This document shows positions 25,401-33,682 of a stretch of DNA of 64,000 nt, one piece after another. A program made the position numbers and the translations under genes. The stretch is from Crambe crambe (taxonomy: Eukaryota > Porifera > Demospongiae > Poecilosclerida > Crambeidae). Position 1 is the stretch's first letter. Each line of letters opens with the position of its first letter. The stretch covers positions 2,914,001 through 2,978,000 of the forward strand of contig OZ004588.1 of NCBI GenBank assembly GCA_963924555.1. Reading direction: 5' to 3'. The notes under the pieces were generated by a model. The model made no database searches and had not been told where the DNA came from. It saw only the letters and a list, made by a program, of their open reading frames with translations.

Positions 25401-25721
25401 GGAGCTTCTGCCTCTTCAACTCCTACTATGATGGAAATCATTCACTTCCCTCTAAAAGATTCCAAAGTGAACTTGGCTCAAGAAATTGGAACTAAGTATT
25501 TCGAATTTGGAACTTTCTTGCTTGAAGATGCCACTGGCACTCGTATCAGTGCCTTGGAAGAAGAGCTGAGACATAATGCACAAAATATCAATCGCCAGAT
25601 CTTCCGAGAATGGCTGAGTGGGGGAGGGAAGAAGCCTGTTTCATGGGAGACTCTAATTGCTGTACTTGAAGATATTGGATTGAGTGAACTAGCAAAATCG
25701 ATAGCAGAAGTCAAGCAATAA
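757..25721 (+). CDS. Gene Y copy A: multi-death-domain P-loop GTPase (Roco-like), 7 exons
   Basis: Reconstructed coding exons are 757-850, 1115-1399, 5084-5350, 10399-10692, 16697-16960, 23116-25254 and 25402-25721. Every junction has AG/GT ends and splits a codon after its first base. The total is 3663 nt, giving 1220 residues and a stop. Domain order: leader (1-31), acidic Pro-rich linker (32-126), three death-domain-like modules (127-215, 216-313, 314-401), GTPase plus COR-like region (402-1114), C-terminal death domain (1115-1220). The Roco/death-domain combination is known from animal scaffold kinases and innate-immune proteins; here there is no kinase and no visible LRR. It is likely a cytosolic signalling GTPase. 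Additional or alternative exons in the long introns cannot be excluded, and the start ATG is the weakest part. Confidence 0.72.
1115..1399 (+). CDS. Gene Y exon 2 (copy A): acidic proline-rich linker
   Basis: The 285-nt exon lies between ...AAATCAG and a GTACCT donor, phase 1 at both ends. It encodes a low-complexity segment rich in Asp, Pro, Ser and Glu (repeated DPP), followed by a basic end (RQERRRKQRMK). No folded domain is recognisable. Copy B (55877-56161) has six amino-acid replacements and one synonymous change, and gives the background divergence against which the neighbouring death-domain exon stands out. The basic tail could be a nuclear-localisation or membrane-binding patch (inference). 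Confidence 0.68.
1400..5083 (+). other. Gene Y intron 2 (copy A)
   Basis: No convincing exon is seen. The intron holds an ~0.9-kb hAT-like insertion (2751-3647), remnants resembling it near 4087-4140, G and C homopolymer runs near 3492 and 4795, and AT-rich unique sequence. Most of it aligns with 56162-59248 in copy B. Confidence 0.6.
2751..3647. mobile_element. hAT-like nonautonomous insertion, present only in copy A
   Basis: The element begins CAGTGG and ends CCACTG. Blocks near both ends pair (TACTTCTTAAGAAGTACC on the left, AAGAAGTACC and ATCCTGGATCCGCC on the right). A second inner pair, GGCCGGATCCAGG near 2806 and CTGGATCTAGCC near 3528, suggests a nested insertion. Flanks share GATGG. 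Copy B lacks the whole block near 57798, so it is either a post-duplication insertion here or a loss there. No transposase is encoded. Confidence 0.55.
5084..5350 (+). CDS. Gene Y exon 3 (copy A): death domain 1
   Basis: The 267-nt exon lies between TTTGTAG and GTTAGT, phase 1-1, 89 residues. Death-fold signs are the helix-1 region (NVVAVLNKLSW), a conserved acidic helix (CDTDEERL), the helix-5 tryptophan in ASWRRLIRRL and a C-terminal RIRKYAEKL helix. Death domains mediate homotypic assembly, here probably with gene Y or gene X partners (inference). The copy B exon (59249-59518) differs at about 30 positions and by one extra codon, whereas the adjacent intron is nearly identical. Confidence 0.8.
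7649..8697. mobile_element. Insertion with palindromic TGACC/GGTCA arrays inside the pogo relic (copy A)
   Basis: Both ends (7649-7835 and 8585-8697) consist of short degenerate repeats that combine ACCCTAGGGT with near-palindromes such as TGACCTGGGGTCA. They face each other like long subterminal repeats. The block separates GDYLDTV from VVQAYLL of the transposase, so it inserted after that frame was formed. It is present at the same place in copy B (62404-63556). No gene is seen in it. Confidence 0.62.
8186..8386. mobile_element. Small hAT-like MITE (copy A)
   Basis: It starts CAGTGGAGTAGGAATAGG and ends CCATTCCTACTCCACTG, forming a ~17-bp terminal inverted repeat around G- and C-rich runs. 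It sits within the insertion at 7649-8697. A longer version is at 62948-63256. Confidence 0.6.
10399..10692 (+). CDS. Gene Y exon 4: death domain 2
   Basis: The 294-nt exon lies between CTCCCTAG and GTAGGT, phase 1-1, 98 residues beginning DPSLTTHSLLAALDTVR. Death-fold features are an amphipathic helix 1, IGDLEEVLQIPSP at helix 2-3, and the helix-5 Trp in CAGWNHLAGRL. It starts with the same DPSLT peptide as exon 5, suggesting the two arose by exon duplication. It is likely a protein-protein interaction module. The fold is assigned by pattern only, since death-fold modules diverge strongly. Confidence 0.7.
11072..11722. repeat. 28-bp minisatellite, about 23 units
   Basis: The repeated unit reads GTGTGTCCACCACTATGTGG then AGGTCCCA, with TCC/TTC, AGG/ATG and small length variants. 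Each unit contains CCAC...GTGG, able to form a small hairpin. The unit lacks stops in every + frame, so long open stretches in all three frames are a by-product of the repeat. It lies in the intron between death-domain exons 2 and 3. Confidence 0.95.
11744..12380. repeat. Direct repeat block, copy 1 of 2
   Basis: This block (starting near GTGTTGTCTACTCATAATTA) recurs at 14262-14900 with about 95% identity by eye and small indels. It has no coding content. Its proximal end abuts the minisatellite; a short piece of that flank (CAGTGTACTT...TAGCAGTGGAATT) is also found near 15417. Confidence 0.85.
12806..13828 (-). pseudogene. Tc1/mariner-IS630-like transposase pseudogene
   Basis: On the minus strand the fragments are in family order: an HTH region (MPKGYSKDLRWRIIWKYLL, near 13768), the first catalytic Asp in LIFIDETGSNHRNT (near 13345), the second in VVILDNASIHHVEAV (near 13070), and the glutamate in PYSPDLNPIEEAF (near 12975). 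A stop near 13252 and frameshifts interrupt it, so it cannot make protein. It sits between the two copies of the 630-bp block, which may have been duplicated along with the insertion history. The motif set identifies the DDE/D superfamily with confidence; the exact family is less certain. Confidence 0.85.
14262..14900. repeat. Direct repeat block, copy 2 of 2
   Basis: Partner of 11744-12380. It carries extra short insertions (for example near 14662-14700) relative to copy 1. Confidence 0.85.
15110..15245. repeat. Solo end of the long-inverted-repeat element family
   Basis: It matches the outer ~150 bases of the arms at 32509 and 36348, including CCTGGGGCATTTTG, a TA run and GAGTCATGACCTGAGAGTCA. 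Only one arm is present here, so it is a truncated copy. Confidence 0.65.
16364..16410. repeat. TG dinucleotide run followed by a long G homopolymer
   Basis: (TG)n runs directly into about 26 consecutive G, about 290 bases upstream of the exon 5 acceptor. The + strand RNA could form a G-quadruplex. Homopolymer length is often unreliable in assemblies. Confidence 0.9.
16697..16960 (+). CDS. Gene Y exon 5: death domain 3
   Basis: The 264-nt exon lies between CTCCCACAG and GTGAGTG (both strong sites), phase 1-1, 88 residues. It begins DPSLTLTNLTQLLEDVR, has a central LDIPFSVY helix, and the helix-5 Trp in CPSWRHIANAL. The arrangement matches a death domain and resembles exon 4 at its start. The homopolymer upstream and an ~1-kb intron duplication immediately downstream do not touch the coding sequence. 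Confidence 0.75.
16961..17990. repeat. Intronic duplication, unit 1
   Basis: Landmarks here recur in the same order at 18004-19960: GTTCTCTGTGATGATTACTG, a TTG-rich microsatellite, GCCTAATTGCTTCA with a GGTTGGATAAGCAGTGCTT block, and AACAGCATTACATAACCACA. Unit 1 starts right at the exon 5 donor. No additional death-domain exon is seen in either unit. Confidence 0.7.
18613..18668. repeat. Decayed solo end of the TAGCCTCGTACCC family
   Basis: ACCAGGCCCT, GAGGGCC and a final CAAGGCTA resemble the terminal inverted repeats of the elements at 22249-23069 and 59702-60416. It is degenerate. Confidence 0.45.
18826..19416. mobile_element. piggyBac-type MITE with TTAA flanks
   Basis: The 591-bp element starts GGGTGCAGGCACA and ends TGTGCCTGCACCC, and is flanked on both sides by TTAA (18822-18825 and 19417-19420). 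A TTAA target duplication with terminal GGG/CCC is the piggyBac signature. No transposase is encoded. Confidence 0.75.
20555..20715. repeat. Fold-back with GTAGGGTTTATGTCAA arms
   Basis: TTGACATAAACCCTACATCG (about 20615) is mirrored by TGATGTAGGGTTTATGTCAA (ending about 20691). A further partial copy of the arm is near 20560, and GGACTGCC/GGGCAGTC form an outer pair. No gene is present. Confidence 0.6.
20716..22248. other. Gene Y intron 5, unannotated part
   Basis: AT-rich intronic sequence without a supported exon or a clear repeat. Confidence 0.5.
22249..23069. mobile_element. TIR element with 10-bp target duplication (MULE-like), 821 bp
   Basis: Ends are TAGCCTCGTACCCAGGCC and GGCCTGGGTACGAGGCTA, with the inverted repeat extending about 75 bases to GCATGTGCATGC/GCATGCACATGC. 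The direct repeat ACATGCATAA flanks both sides (22239-22248 and 23070-23079). The second family member (59702-60416) also has a 10-bp duplication. A TA-flanked MITE is nested at 22429-22621. The element ends only 46 bases before the acceptor of the GTPase exon. It encodes no transposase. Confidence 0.82.
22429..22621. mobile_element. TA-flanked palindromic MITE (Tc1/mariner type)
   Basis: AGGTAAAGCGGGGCTATTTC on the left pairs with CGAAATAGCCTCGCTTTACTT on the right. The inverted repeat continues through CGAACGGCGGGGCTATTCC. TA dinucleotides flank both ends (22427-22428 and 22622-22623). A truncated relative is at 32410-32508. Confidence 0.75.
23116..25254 (+). CDS. Gene Y exon 6: P-loop GTPase with COR-like region
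   Basis: The 713-codon exon (protein 402-1114) lies between CCTGTAG and GTTGGC, phase 1-1. Walker A is GAPGTGKS (430-437). A long acidic, Ser-rich insert follows (about 490-570). The G3 motif is DSGGQPQF (606-613) and the G4-like motif is GTHRD (694-698), both as in Roc-type GTPases. Downstream, QYFSLEIILEEL, a FLDEISSVFYFPEV helix-turn, FTNPQVLLDKVTELV and ADFSASEYIMPALLPVL follow the layout of a COR winged-helix region. A Cys-rich end (CPCDGSD...CSRDCS) could bind metal (inference). It probably binds and hydrolyses GTP and dimerises through COR. NACHT is less likely, because DxGGQ and THRD fit Roc. An internal AAAG/GTGAGT at 23964/23965 is a strong in-phase cryptic donor. Confidence 0.85.
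25402..25721 (+). CDS. Gene Y exon 7: C-terminal death domain and stop
   Basis: The exon starts after TTTGCAG in phase 1, joining the preceding AAA G as Gly, and ends with TAA at 25721. It is 147 bases after the end of the GTPase exon. The protein end (1115-1220) has the death-fold pattern: LAQEIGTKYFEFGTFLL, then a long helix with RHNAQNINRQIFREWL, the helix-5 Trp in VSWETLIAVLEDIG, and ELAKSIAEVKQ at the end. Residues WETLIAVLEDIGLSELAK resemble the gene X death domain (WESVLTVLND). An AATAAA signal follows at 25795. Confidence 0.85.
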
Positions 25722-25794
25722 GCACATTATTGTATCTATCTTTATTCTGTGTGTACATTTCACTTCTGTACTCATACTAGCTATAGCACTGTTC

Positions 25795-25800
25795 AATAAA
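25795..25800 (+). promoter_or_regulatory. Polyadenylation signal of gene Y copy A
   Basis: AATAAA lies 74 bases after the stop codon and is followed by an A run. It is at the usual place for the 3' end of the transcript. Confidence 0.75.
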
Positions 25801-25879
25801 AAAATTTTGCACATTAAATATAATGGACACCAACAGGAATAATAATAGATCATGTATATCCTCTTTATAATAATCTTCT

Positions 25880-26480
25880 AATTCCAGTGTCTTCCTCTCC
25901 TCCAACTATGATAGACATCCTGTGTCTCTATAAGACTCTCTAACAGAAGTGAACTTGGCTCAAGATTTATTATAGCTATACTCTGAACATTTCTTCATTT
26001 CTAACACATTCATTGGGCTGATCCAAAAGATGTTACATCCAGTACACCTTTGCAAAAAGGATATTATGTCTTTGATTCTTTCCCAGATTTCTACTTATAG
26101 CTATAGAGCCTGCAATCCCATAATGTGCCAAAGTCTCTAAGTCAAAGCCATCTTCCTATATGCTTCCAAACAATCTCCACCTTTATGATTTCATAGTTAC
26201 TTCCTCAACACCCTGTGGTGTGGTTGGTACCAAACTCTGCTTCCAAGTGGTGATACTAGTTTACAAGTGTACAACTGATTCTACATCATCTATTATACGA
26301 TATCCAATGTTTTCTCTCTCATCCAATGGATGACCAACCTCCTCTCCAGGATACCCATTATCAGTGTTGGAGAAATGTTTCAGTCATCTAAAACCCCAGC
26401 CTGCTTGCAGAATTTGCCCAAACTGATACCACGTTCTTCTCAATTTTTACATGCATCAAACAAGAAGCACATAAGAAGCA
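25880..26480 (+). pseudogene. Decayed relic of a gene Y 3' end
   Basis: The stretch 25888-25965 matches the start of gene Y exon 7, including CTCCAACTATGAT and GTGAACTTGGCTCAAG. The stretch near 26390-26440 (TCTAAAACCCCAGCCTGC) resembles the Cys-rich part of exon 6 (about 24893). Stops and indels are frequent. It is probably the worn-out remnant of an older duplication. The order of pieces differs from the intact gene, so it may be rearranged. Confidence 0.45.
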
Positions 26481-26699
26481 CATAAGAAGCGCACACAAGT
26501 CTCAATCACTGATCTCACAGAAAGAGGACTCAGATCACCAAGAAAAGCCCTAATAACTTACATCCTTTTACATCCTCTTTGATGGAGTTAGTGACCAAAA
26601 GATTATGTCTCTACCAATAGCCACAACTCATTAATGTGGAAACCGTCTCTAGTTAGCACTCTAAAATGGACCAACTGAATCACTGTGCACAATCATGAG

Positions 26700-26913
26700 T
26701 CAGGATTCTCATTCGCGCATGAGCATTCTCAATTTTAGGGGGTGGGGCAGGCTGGTTGCATGGTGGGCATTATTTGCATCTGTAGTTAGCACATGTTCTG
26801 ACCGACCGCGAGGACTCTGAAGATAGCGGTACCTGTTGAGTGTCTGCAGTTAGCGCCATTGAACGAGGTTTCATTCGGAGGGAAGTGTTCTGCATTCAAA
26901 ACTGGCATCTGTG
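26700..26913 (+). promoter_or_regulatory. Promoter/first-exon-like block, copy 1
   Basis: GGGGCAGGCTGGTTGCATGG and TGGGCATTATTTGCAT are followed by a CpG-containing segment and a GTAAGTAC donor at 26914. Near copies are at 37745-37960 and, more divergent, 34095-34275. Conservation of the donor and upstream block suggests a 5' exon with its promoter. There is no TATA box. Confidence 0.4.
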
Positions 26914-27607
26914 TAAGTACCTGCAGCCTTTGGACATTTAGGTTTAACAAGCAATGATAATCAGTCAACTTGTAAAGATCATCCATTGATCCACCCGTCT
27001 TTAGCAAAGACATGTTTTCTTGGAGTCAGGTATGATGTATTACATTGTATTAGGGTATATACCTATATGATGTCATGTGACAGCTATGGGCAGTACCCTG
27101 CTTGTCAATGTCTACTCATATGGTACTGTTTCCTTACTGAATATGATGTAACCTTGATCAAGTTGTTTAAATTATGTGCTGGGTTCATATTTTATGGAAG
27201 CATCGAAGGCTGGCTTGGTATCATCTTTATACAAATATTCCTTAGCAATATGTGGATTTACAGTGTACACCCTTCCTCTCCCCCTCCACCTCTATAAGTT
27301 ATTCCTCACTTGTTTACACTTCCATACCTTTATTTCAACTGCTGCATGCTTTTCATTTTAAAGTTGCACTTCCAGCGCAGTTGATCACATTACTTTCAGA
27401 AAAAAGTTTCTGAGCATCTGGTAGGTTGGAGATATAGTGACCCCTTCACCCCCAATACAATAAACTAACATGTTGCATTTCCATGCAATCACTGGTGGTA
27501 GTAAAGCACTGATGTTTGTATATACAGATAGAGCAAACACACCCCCCACCCCCTCCATACTTCTTTTTGTTCTAACTAATCACTGTATGTTGTGTATGCA
27601 ATTACAG

Positions 27608-27678
27608 AATGAGATGATGAAGTCCTCAAGGAAGAGGAGCAGTCGTAATTGTCCCTCTAAGAGACCAAACCCTTACAG
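27608..27678 (+). CDS. 71-nt exon-like module, copy 1
   Basis: The stretch between GCAATTACAG and GTAACC reads NEMMKSSRKRSSRNCPSKRP and on to PYR, very basic. Copies at 30772-30842 and 41527-41597 have exactly the same length, the same splice ends and similar coding. It could begin translation at ATGATG or be internal. The protein family is unknown; the basic run could be a nuclear localisation signal. Confidence 0.42.
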
Positions 27679-27979
27679 GTAACCATCAATCCTTCTCTGT
27701 TGGATCCAAGCAGCCCTTACTTGCTTTCACATATGATTTTCTTTGATGTGGTTTTAAAACATTGATATTATATCTTAACCACCCCCACCCTCTGCTCAAG
27801 CCTCTTTGTGATTGTATGTACTAGCATGTGTGTGGATTCATGTCCTCTATGCCTCCCCTTTATAAGCTGCCGGTGCTTTATGTGGAATTGCCTCAGAAGG
27901 TATAAATATTCCTATTGCTTAACAATAAGGTGTTGATATGCCACCTATGTGCAGTGCATCACATTTTCTTAGGTACATA

Positions 27980-28110
27980 CAGTGTTGCCAGGTTGCTCTC
28001 TTAAAAAATCCATAGACAGATAGACATCCATAGACATCCATAGATATTCATAGACATTTTTCTTATCCAAAAATCCACAGATTGTGGATAGATCCATGAT
28101 GGCAACACTG
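27980..28110. mobile_element. TA-flanked MITE, 131 bp
   Basis: It begins CAGTGTTGCCA and ends TGGCAACACTG, with TA on both sides. This is the Tc1/mariner MITE layout. ATAGACATCCATAGA repeats lie inside. Confidence 0.75.
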
Positions 28111-28174
28111 TACATATGTCTTCTGATTGCCCCTCCCTCTCTCTATATATTGTCCCATCGCACTTAGTCCCTAG

Positions 28175-28240
28175 CATGGATAGTGCTGAGGGAGAGTTCG
28201 TAGACCTGAACACCTCATGGCCCACCACTGTCAATCTATG
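28175..28240 (+). CDS. DLNTSW exon-like module, best copy
   Basis: Between CCCTAG and GTAAGT, the stretch reads MDSAEGEFVDLNTSWPTTVN from an ATG at 28176. Related copies, many without splice sites or with stops, are near 28755, 29880, 34636, 34948, 36541, 39665, 40389, 41875, 42475 and 43085. No domain is recognised. Confidence 0.4.
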
Positions 28241-29603
28241 GTAAGTTTTGAGATTGACTATTCTGTTCTCGACTTTCTGGTGTTGAGATCCTTTACCCAT
28301 TTTTGATCTTTTTGAACCTTCTCTTGCTTAAATTCATGTAGTCGCTTGTGACATTATATAATTAAGCATAATTGCAAACCACCAAATTATCCATCCACAT
28401 GGAAATCTGTGCATCATAATTATGACTTTAGCTTCTCCATTGAAAAAACTTCCACCTCTGTACTGACATCAGTTTCATATTGATTAATTCCTCTTTCCCT
28501 TGATAGGGATCTTGTACCATTAGAATGTCTGGGAACCTACCCACATGCAAATTCAACTCCCTTCACCCCTTAAATACGAGTTGCGTGCATGAATGAAGGA
28601 GTCAGGTACATCTTCTAATTGCCCCTCCCCTATCATCTTTGTTTATCAGTTGTGAGGTGAATAGGAGTTGCTTGCATGAAGGAAGGTCTCTCTGTTTGGT
28701 ATAATTGATACATCTTCTAATTGTTCCTCCCTCCCCTATATATTCAGTTTGTCCCTAGCATGGAAGTGCTGATGGAGTTAGTAGATGTGAACACCTCATG
28801 GTCCACCACTCTCATTCTATTCTGTACGTATGACACTCTAATGTTGAGACCCTTTACCCAGCTGATGTGCATGGAGTGGCAGTATAGGAACTTGACTTGT
28901 TCCTTTCTGTTTCATAATGGCTCCCTTTATCAAGCCAGTATGTTTTTAGGCTGAGAATGAATTTGTTTTAGGAGGGTGTGCTCTAATATGAATCCATGCA
29001 TAGTCCGAGCATGTTTCAACTAACCTTAATTAAACCCAGAAAGTGCTGAAGTCACGGGAATGTAGAACCTTGAGTATTAGATGCTCTGTGTCCCCCCCAG
29101 ATCAGGTTTTACTCTGGGGCTATCACATGTTTAACACACACACACACACTCTATAGGGTTTCATACGAATCTTCCAAAAAGGGGGGAACCACTTGAAGCC
29201 CCTCTCCCTTCAAAATAATTAGTAGCAAAGCCATTAAGAGACCACCTCTATTTAAAGACTACATTTTCCACTGTATAGCTACATGAATTCTTATCACCAC
29301 ATCATCTCAAGAGAGAATGCAAGTATCAGACATCATGCAATAAGCTTCAGTCCCAAGTTGTATGTATCAATGGGGCATACAGACAATACACTTATTAACC
29401 CCCTTTGCTTGGTAAAGTCTTGATGAAGTACGTATGGTGGGCATTATTATGTGACAGTATCAGGTAGAAATCCTTAAATCATGCTTTTAATAATGAAACT
29501 GTCACAAGCTTTGTCATTTAAGTGTGGTGTGAATGACCATCAATCCCTTACTTGGTCACTTTCCTTCCACTTGTGATTTTCTTTTGATATTTTTTCTTGA
29601 GCA

Positions 29604-29644
29604 TTGATATTGTATTTCAACCTCTCTCTTTCTCTCTCTCTCTC

Positions 29645-29676
<32 letters not shown>
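29604..29676. repeat. CT run followed by about 31 C
   Basis: (TC)n leads into a long C homopolymer. An open stretch giving poly-Pro is a by-product. Confidence 0.9.
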
Positions 29677-29677
<1 letters not shown>

Positions 29678-30495
29678 CCTCTTTGAGGTCGTAATGAACT
29701 ATATATGTACCAACATGTGGAATCATGTCCTCTATGCCTCTTTTCCAGCTCCCCCCTTTAGAATACAGAAGGTATCAATATGCCAACTTTACATCCCAGT
29801 CAGAGGTACATAAAATCAATACGTCTTTTGATTGTCCCTCCCTCCCCCTATAATGCTGTCCCATCTCACTTTATCCCCTGCATGCATGTATAGTGCCTAT
29901 GCAGAGTTTATAGACCTGAGCACCTCATGGCTGGCCGGCTCACCCCTGTCATCTGGATGACTATATTCTGCACTTGTGACTTTCTAAAGTTTGCCCACTA
30001 TAGCCTAACTTGCTAAGGAAATGGAGTGGTGTATCCTCATAATAGCACTTTCAGTCAGTATGAGTTTCTATTTCAATATGAATCCCTTTCTATTGTCCTG
30101 TATCAAACCATATTAGTTGAGCTTAGCCTAGGAGGGTGTGTGTAGGCCAAGCATGTTTAATATCAGCCTGTCTGTCATGAATCACAAAATCATTCTGTTT
30201 CAGCTGTCATGCAATGTAAGTAAAATTATCAATTTTTTTTTTTTTAGACCTAATCAGCTGATTAAGATCTTTAAGTAAGCACTGTGTGTGTTCCAGACAG
30301 ATCCTGTTATTCCATAGAAGACTGCAAACCGAATAAAGTGTGTGATATTATCTGATAAGCAACTCTGAGACGTTGCATTTTTCAGTAAAATTGTATGCTC
30401 TTTGTATATATAGAACCTTCCTCCATTTAAAGATCAGACATGTGTGTTAGTGAACTGGAAGAGGTTAGAATCTCTTCCAGAATTGCATGCTCAGC

Positions 30496-30666
30496 TGTGG
30501 ATTGCAGTGATCTTGCAACATGAAATTCAGAACACCAAACCAAAATTTAGATAGCTTCCTTTTAAGTAGCCCAACTTTAAAGCCACAATTAAGTCCTTTA
30601 AAGGAGGCTATGTAAATTTTGGTTTGGTGTTCTGAATTTCATGTTGCAAGATCACTGGAATCCACA
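30496..30666. mobile_element. Fold-back MITE, 171 bp, ~55-bp arms
   Basis: TGTGGATTGCAGTGATCTTG and onward is mirrored almost perfectly by the sequence ending CACTGGAATCCACA at 30666. The arms differ at about two positions. Confidence 0.8.
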
Positions 30667-30771
30667 TTTACAAATCAATTTTTTGGCCAAACACACCCCC
30701 CACCCCACCACCTCCACATTTTTTTTTTCATTGTTCTAACTAATCACTGTATGTTGTGTATGCAATTACAG

Positions 30772-30842
30772 AATGAGATGATGAAGTCCTCAAGGAAGAG
30801 GAGCAGTTGTAATCATCGCTCTAAAAGAACAAACCCTTACAG
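30772..30842 (+). CDS. 71-nt exon-like module, copy 2
   Basis: Same splice ends and length as 27608-27678, with four amino-acid differences (C, H, R, T replacing R, C, P, P). The preceding 30 bases (CTAACTAATCAC and the acceptor) are also conserved. Confidence 0.4.
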
Positions 30843-31581
30843 GTAACCATCAATCCTTCTCACCTTATGATGCTTGTACTGTGTTTCTTTAAGGTCCATA
30901 AAGGAATTCCTTTTTGATGTGGTTTTTTTAGAGCATTGTTATTGTATTTCAATCACCTTCCCTCCCTACAAGCCTCTTTGTGTACTATAATGTGGAATCA
31001 TGCTCTTATCCTGCCTTTTTAGAAGGTGCCAGTACATTAAGTTTTCCAAGTCTCAAATGATATCAATACACCATCTTTTTCCATCGTAAACTCCTGTGCA
31101 GACCATAAAAAAAAATTTATTTTTGGTGGTTGTACTATGTCTAGTATTGGACTTTAGACTGAAGTTAAGGGTCCCTATGGGTATGTCAACCATGTGGTCC
31201 CATAACTATCACATTTGTACACATTAATACAACATCTTATATAAAAGTAGCACCCTACGCTGGTGGAAACTATTTTGTCCTGCACTTACTGGGTATGTAT
31301 TGTTTGATTCTTTATTCATTACTGATGCAGTCACCTAATCCAATGTCCTATACAACAGTTCCATTGCACAGAGAATGCCTTTGAAGTGGTTACAGGACAA
31401 ACATGTCTAGAAATAAATGACTCCCATGATAGTACCTGACACTCTGTAGTGGTATAATGTACATGTGTGGTATTCCCCTCTGTTTTCTTTACAGATGCTT
31501 CAGCTAAAGGAAAACTGAAACATTTCAAACTTGGTTGCTGCTGATTTTGTTGACTCTACCTCCTCTCCCCTCCTCCCTCAG

Positions 31582-31660
31582 AGATTGCCTCCTCAATAAA
31601 AGGGTCCAGCTGGTCCTTACTGAAGAGCACTTGCACCCATGGATTCTGGATCAACTAAAG
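31582..31660 (+). pseudogene. RLPP exon-like module, frameshifted copy
   Basis: It matches 44830-44910 but is 2 nt shorter, which breaks the frame after RLPPQ. The GTACGT donor is intact. Confidence 0.4.
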
Positions 31661-32409
31661 GTACGTACATGGGGACTATTTAGAGTTATTCATGTGCAGA
31701 AAGGTTTTACGTAATTTGGACCCTTCTATATCAATGTTGTGGTTAATGAGCCTTTGATGTGTGAGATAATCCCCACTCGCTTATATACCTCAGCCTATTT
31801 CAATTCCAGTGTCCTCCCTCACACCTCCCAATCACTATGACTTGTAACTATAGGCTGTGAATTGATTAGTCAATAATGACCCTTCGACCTTTGCCCTTTC
31901 TAGGAGAGATGAGGGGTTGGTGTATCGTCACAAGAATCTGAAAATGACAAAGTCTCTCACTTATGGAGATTGTAACTCTACCAAGAACCAGTGGTGACTG
32001 ATTAGCCACACCCATGTGGCAACACCCATTATATTGTAGTGGGTGTTGTCTTTTATAAAATATATCCATTATTTTGTATGAGAGTTCAGTATCATTATTT
32101 GATGTGACCAGTTGATACTTCATTGTCAAATTAATACTACACAATATCTAATACTTACACAAAAAGTTACAATAAAGTCAAAAATAGCACTCCAGCAATG
32201 CAGTTCAATTTCAGTGTGGTATGAATTCATCAGATGGTGTGGCAGAACAGATTGATTAGGCTGAATGTAAAAGGTCATCACCCTCAGTCGAATTGGATAT
32301 CAGGTCATGTAGAAGCTCTATAGTGTGATTCATGCAAAGTAACACTTTTATTGTCTGGAGATGATCTGATAGCACTTTTGAATGAACGAGCCAGAATGAT
32401 AATGCTGTA

Positions 32410-32508
32410 AGGTAAAGCGGGGCTATTTCGAACGGCGGGTAATTCCGTATTGTTCAAATATTTCTGAAACTACTCAGGCTTTTGAGCTCAATGTTGGAGG
32501 ATATAAAT
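32410..32508. mobile_element. Truncated copy of the AGGTAAAGC MITE
   Basis: It matches one end of the element at 22429-22621 (AGGTAAAGCGGGGCTATTTC onward, then ATGTTGGAGGATATA) and breaks off where the long-inverted-repeat element begins. Confidence 0.6.
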
Positions 32509-33142
32509 AATTGCAGCGAGCGAGCGAAGCGAGTGAGCTGACTCTCAGGTCATGACTCATTGAAATTTTAAATATATATATATATATCTAGGTCTACACT
32601 CCAAAATGCCCCAGGCGTACGTACGTACGTACGTGTCGTGCAATAGTAGCGCCCCTGCGCGTGCATTTATGCGCATGCTCCAGTTGCAATTGCTTGATTG
32701 ATTTCTACATTGCTTTGTATATAGCATGGTGGATAGTATGGCTAGGCTTATCTAAGTGGATTGTAGGCACTAGACATATCCAAGTGCTTTGTGGTAAGTA
32801 CTTAGCTTTCTATGCATGCAGCTGCCTGCCACTTAGCTACATAACACAACAGCAAAGCAAGCTCAACATTTCTACAGCCTTTTGGGCAGCAGGCACAAGA
32901 GGCTTATCTAAGCGGCTTGTAGGCACTAGGCTTATCTAAGTGCTTTGAGGTAAGCATGTATGCAGCTGCCTGCCACCACTTACATGATTCTTAGCAATAT
33001 CAAGCACTGAAGCCTATCAGCTACTTTAATTGCTCACTGTCAAATGCTGCACATTGCTATAGATACTCAACAGCAAATGAAAATCGTTGAAGAATACTTG
33101 CTTGCTCGCTCGCTGTCAACTGAATGTTGAACATTGCCCTAG

Positions 33143-33606
33143 TAGTTAGACAACGAGACCGAGGGATCTACCGTCTGTATAAACCCGAAGGCCCTGGGCT
33201 GTAGCGTCCCGAGCGTAGCGAGGGCGCTACTACTAGGGCAGGGGCGGATTCAGAGAAGGTTCGACTTAGTTCGTCCGAACCCCCCTTTTTAGGGCAATAA
33301 TCTATATTTTATCGACTAAGAATGCCGACAGCTAGACTCAGACTCTGCCTACTTGCATATTTATAACTGTTGCTCGATCGGTCGGACCGTACTATTCTAA
33401 TTAACGCACGCTCTTAGGTACGTCCGTCAGTGCATACTTACCGATAAAGGGGCGGGCGTGGTTACGTAAAAGTGGGCGTGGTTTCCAGCTCGCGCGCTAC
33501 GCGCGCGGTAGAAAACAACCCCCCTTTTCATTTTTCTAGATCCGCCCCTGTAGGGGCCTGAGGGTTTATACAGACGGTAGATCCCGTTGGTCGAGGTGTC
33601 TAACTA
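33143..33606. mobile_element. Nested TIR element holding a second hAT-like MITE
   Basis: The outer pair includes GGGATCTACCGTCTGTATAA on the left and its reverse complement near 33566-33585. Inside, CAGGGGCGGATT (33240) and ATCCGCCCCTG (ending 33550) form a second, hAT-like pair with TAGGG on both flanks. Confidence 0.7.
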
Positions 33607-33682
33607 ATTTAGAACATGGCAATAACCTTGACAACCTAGCGCTATAGCTAGCTAGCTAGTTTCAAATACTCGGCGACTCGCC

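Noticed and set aside
29604..29813. Poly-proline open frame
   Set aside because: Produced by a CT run and C homopolymer.
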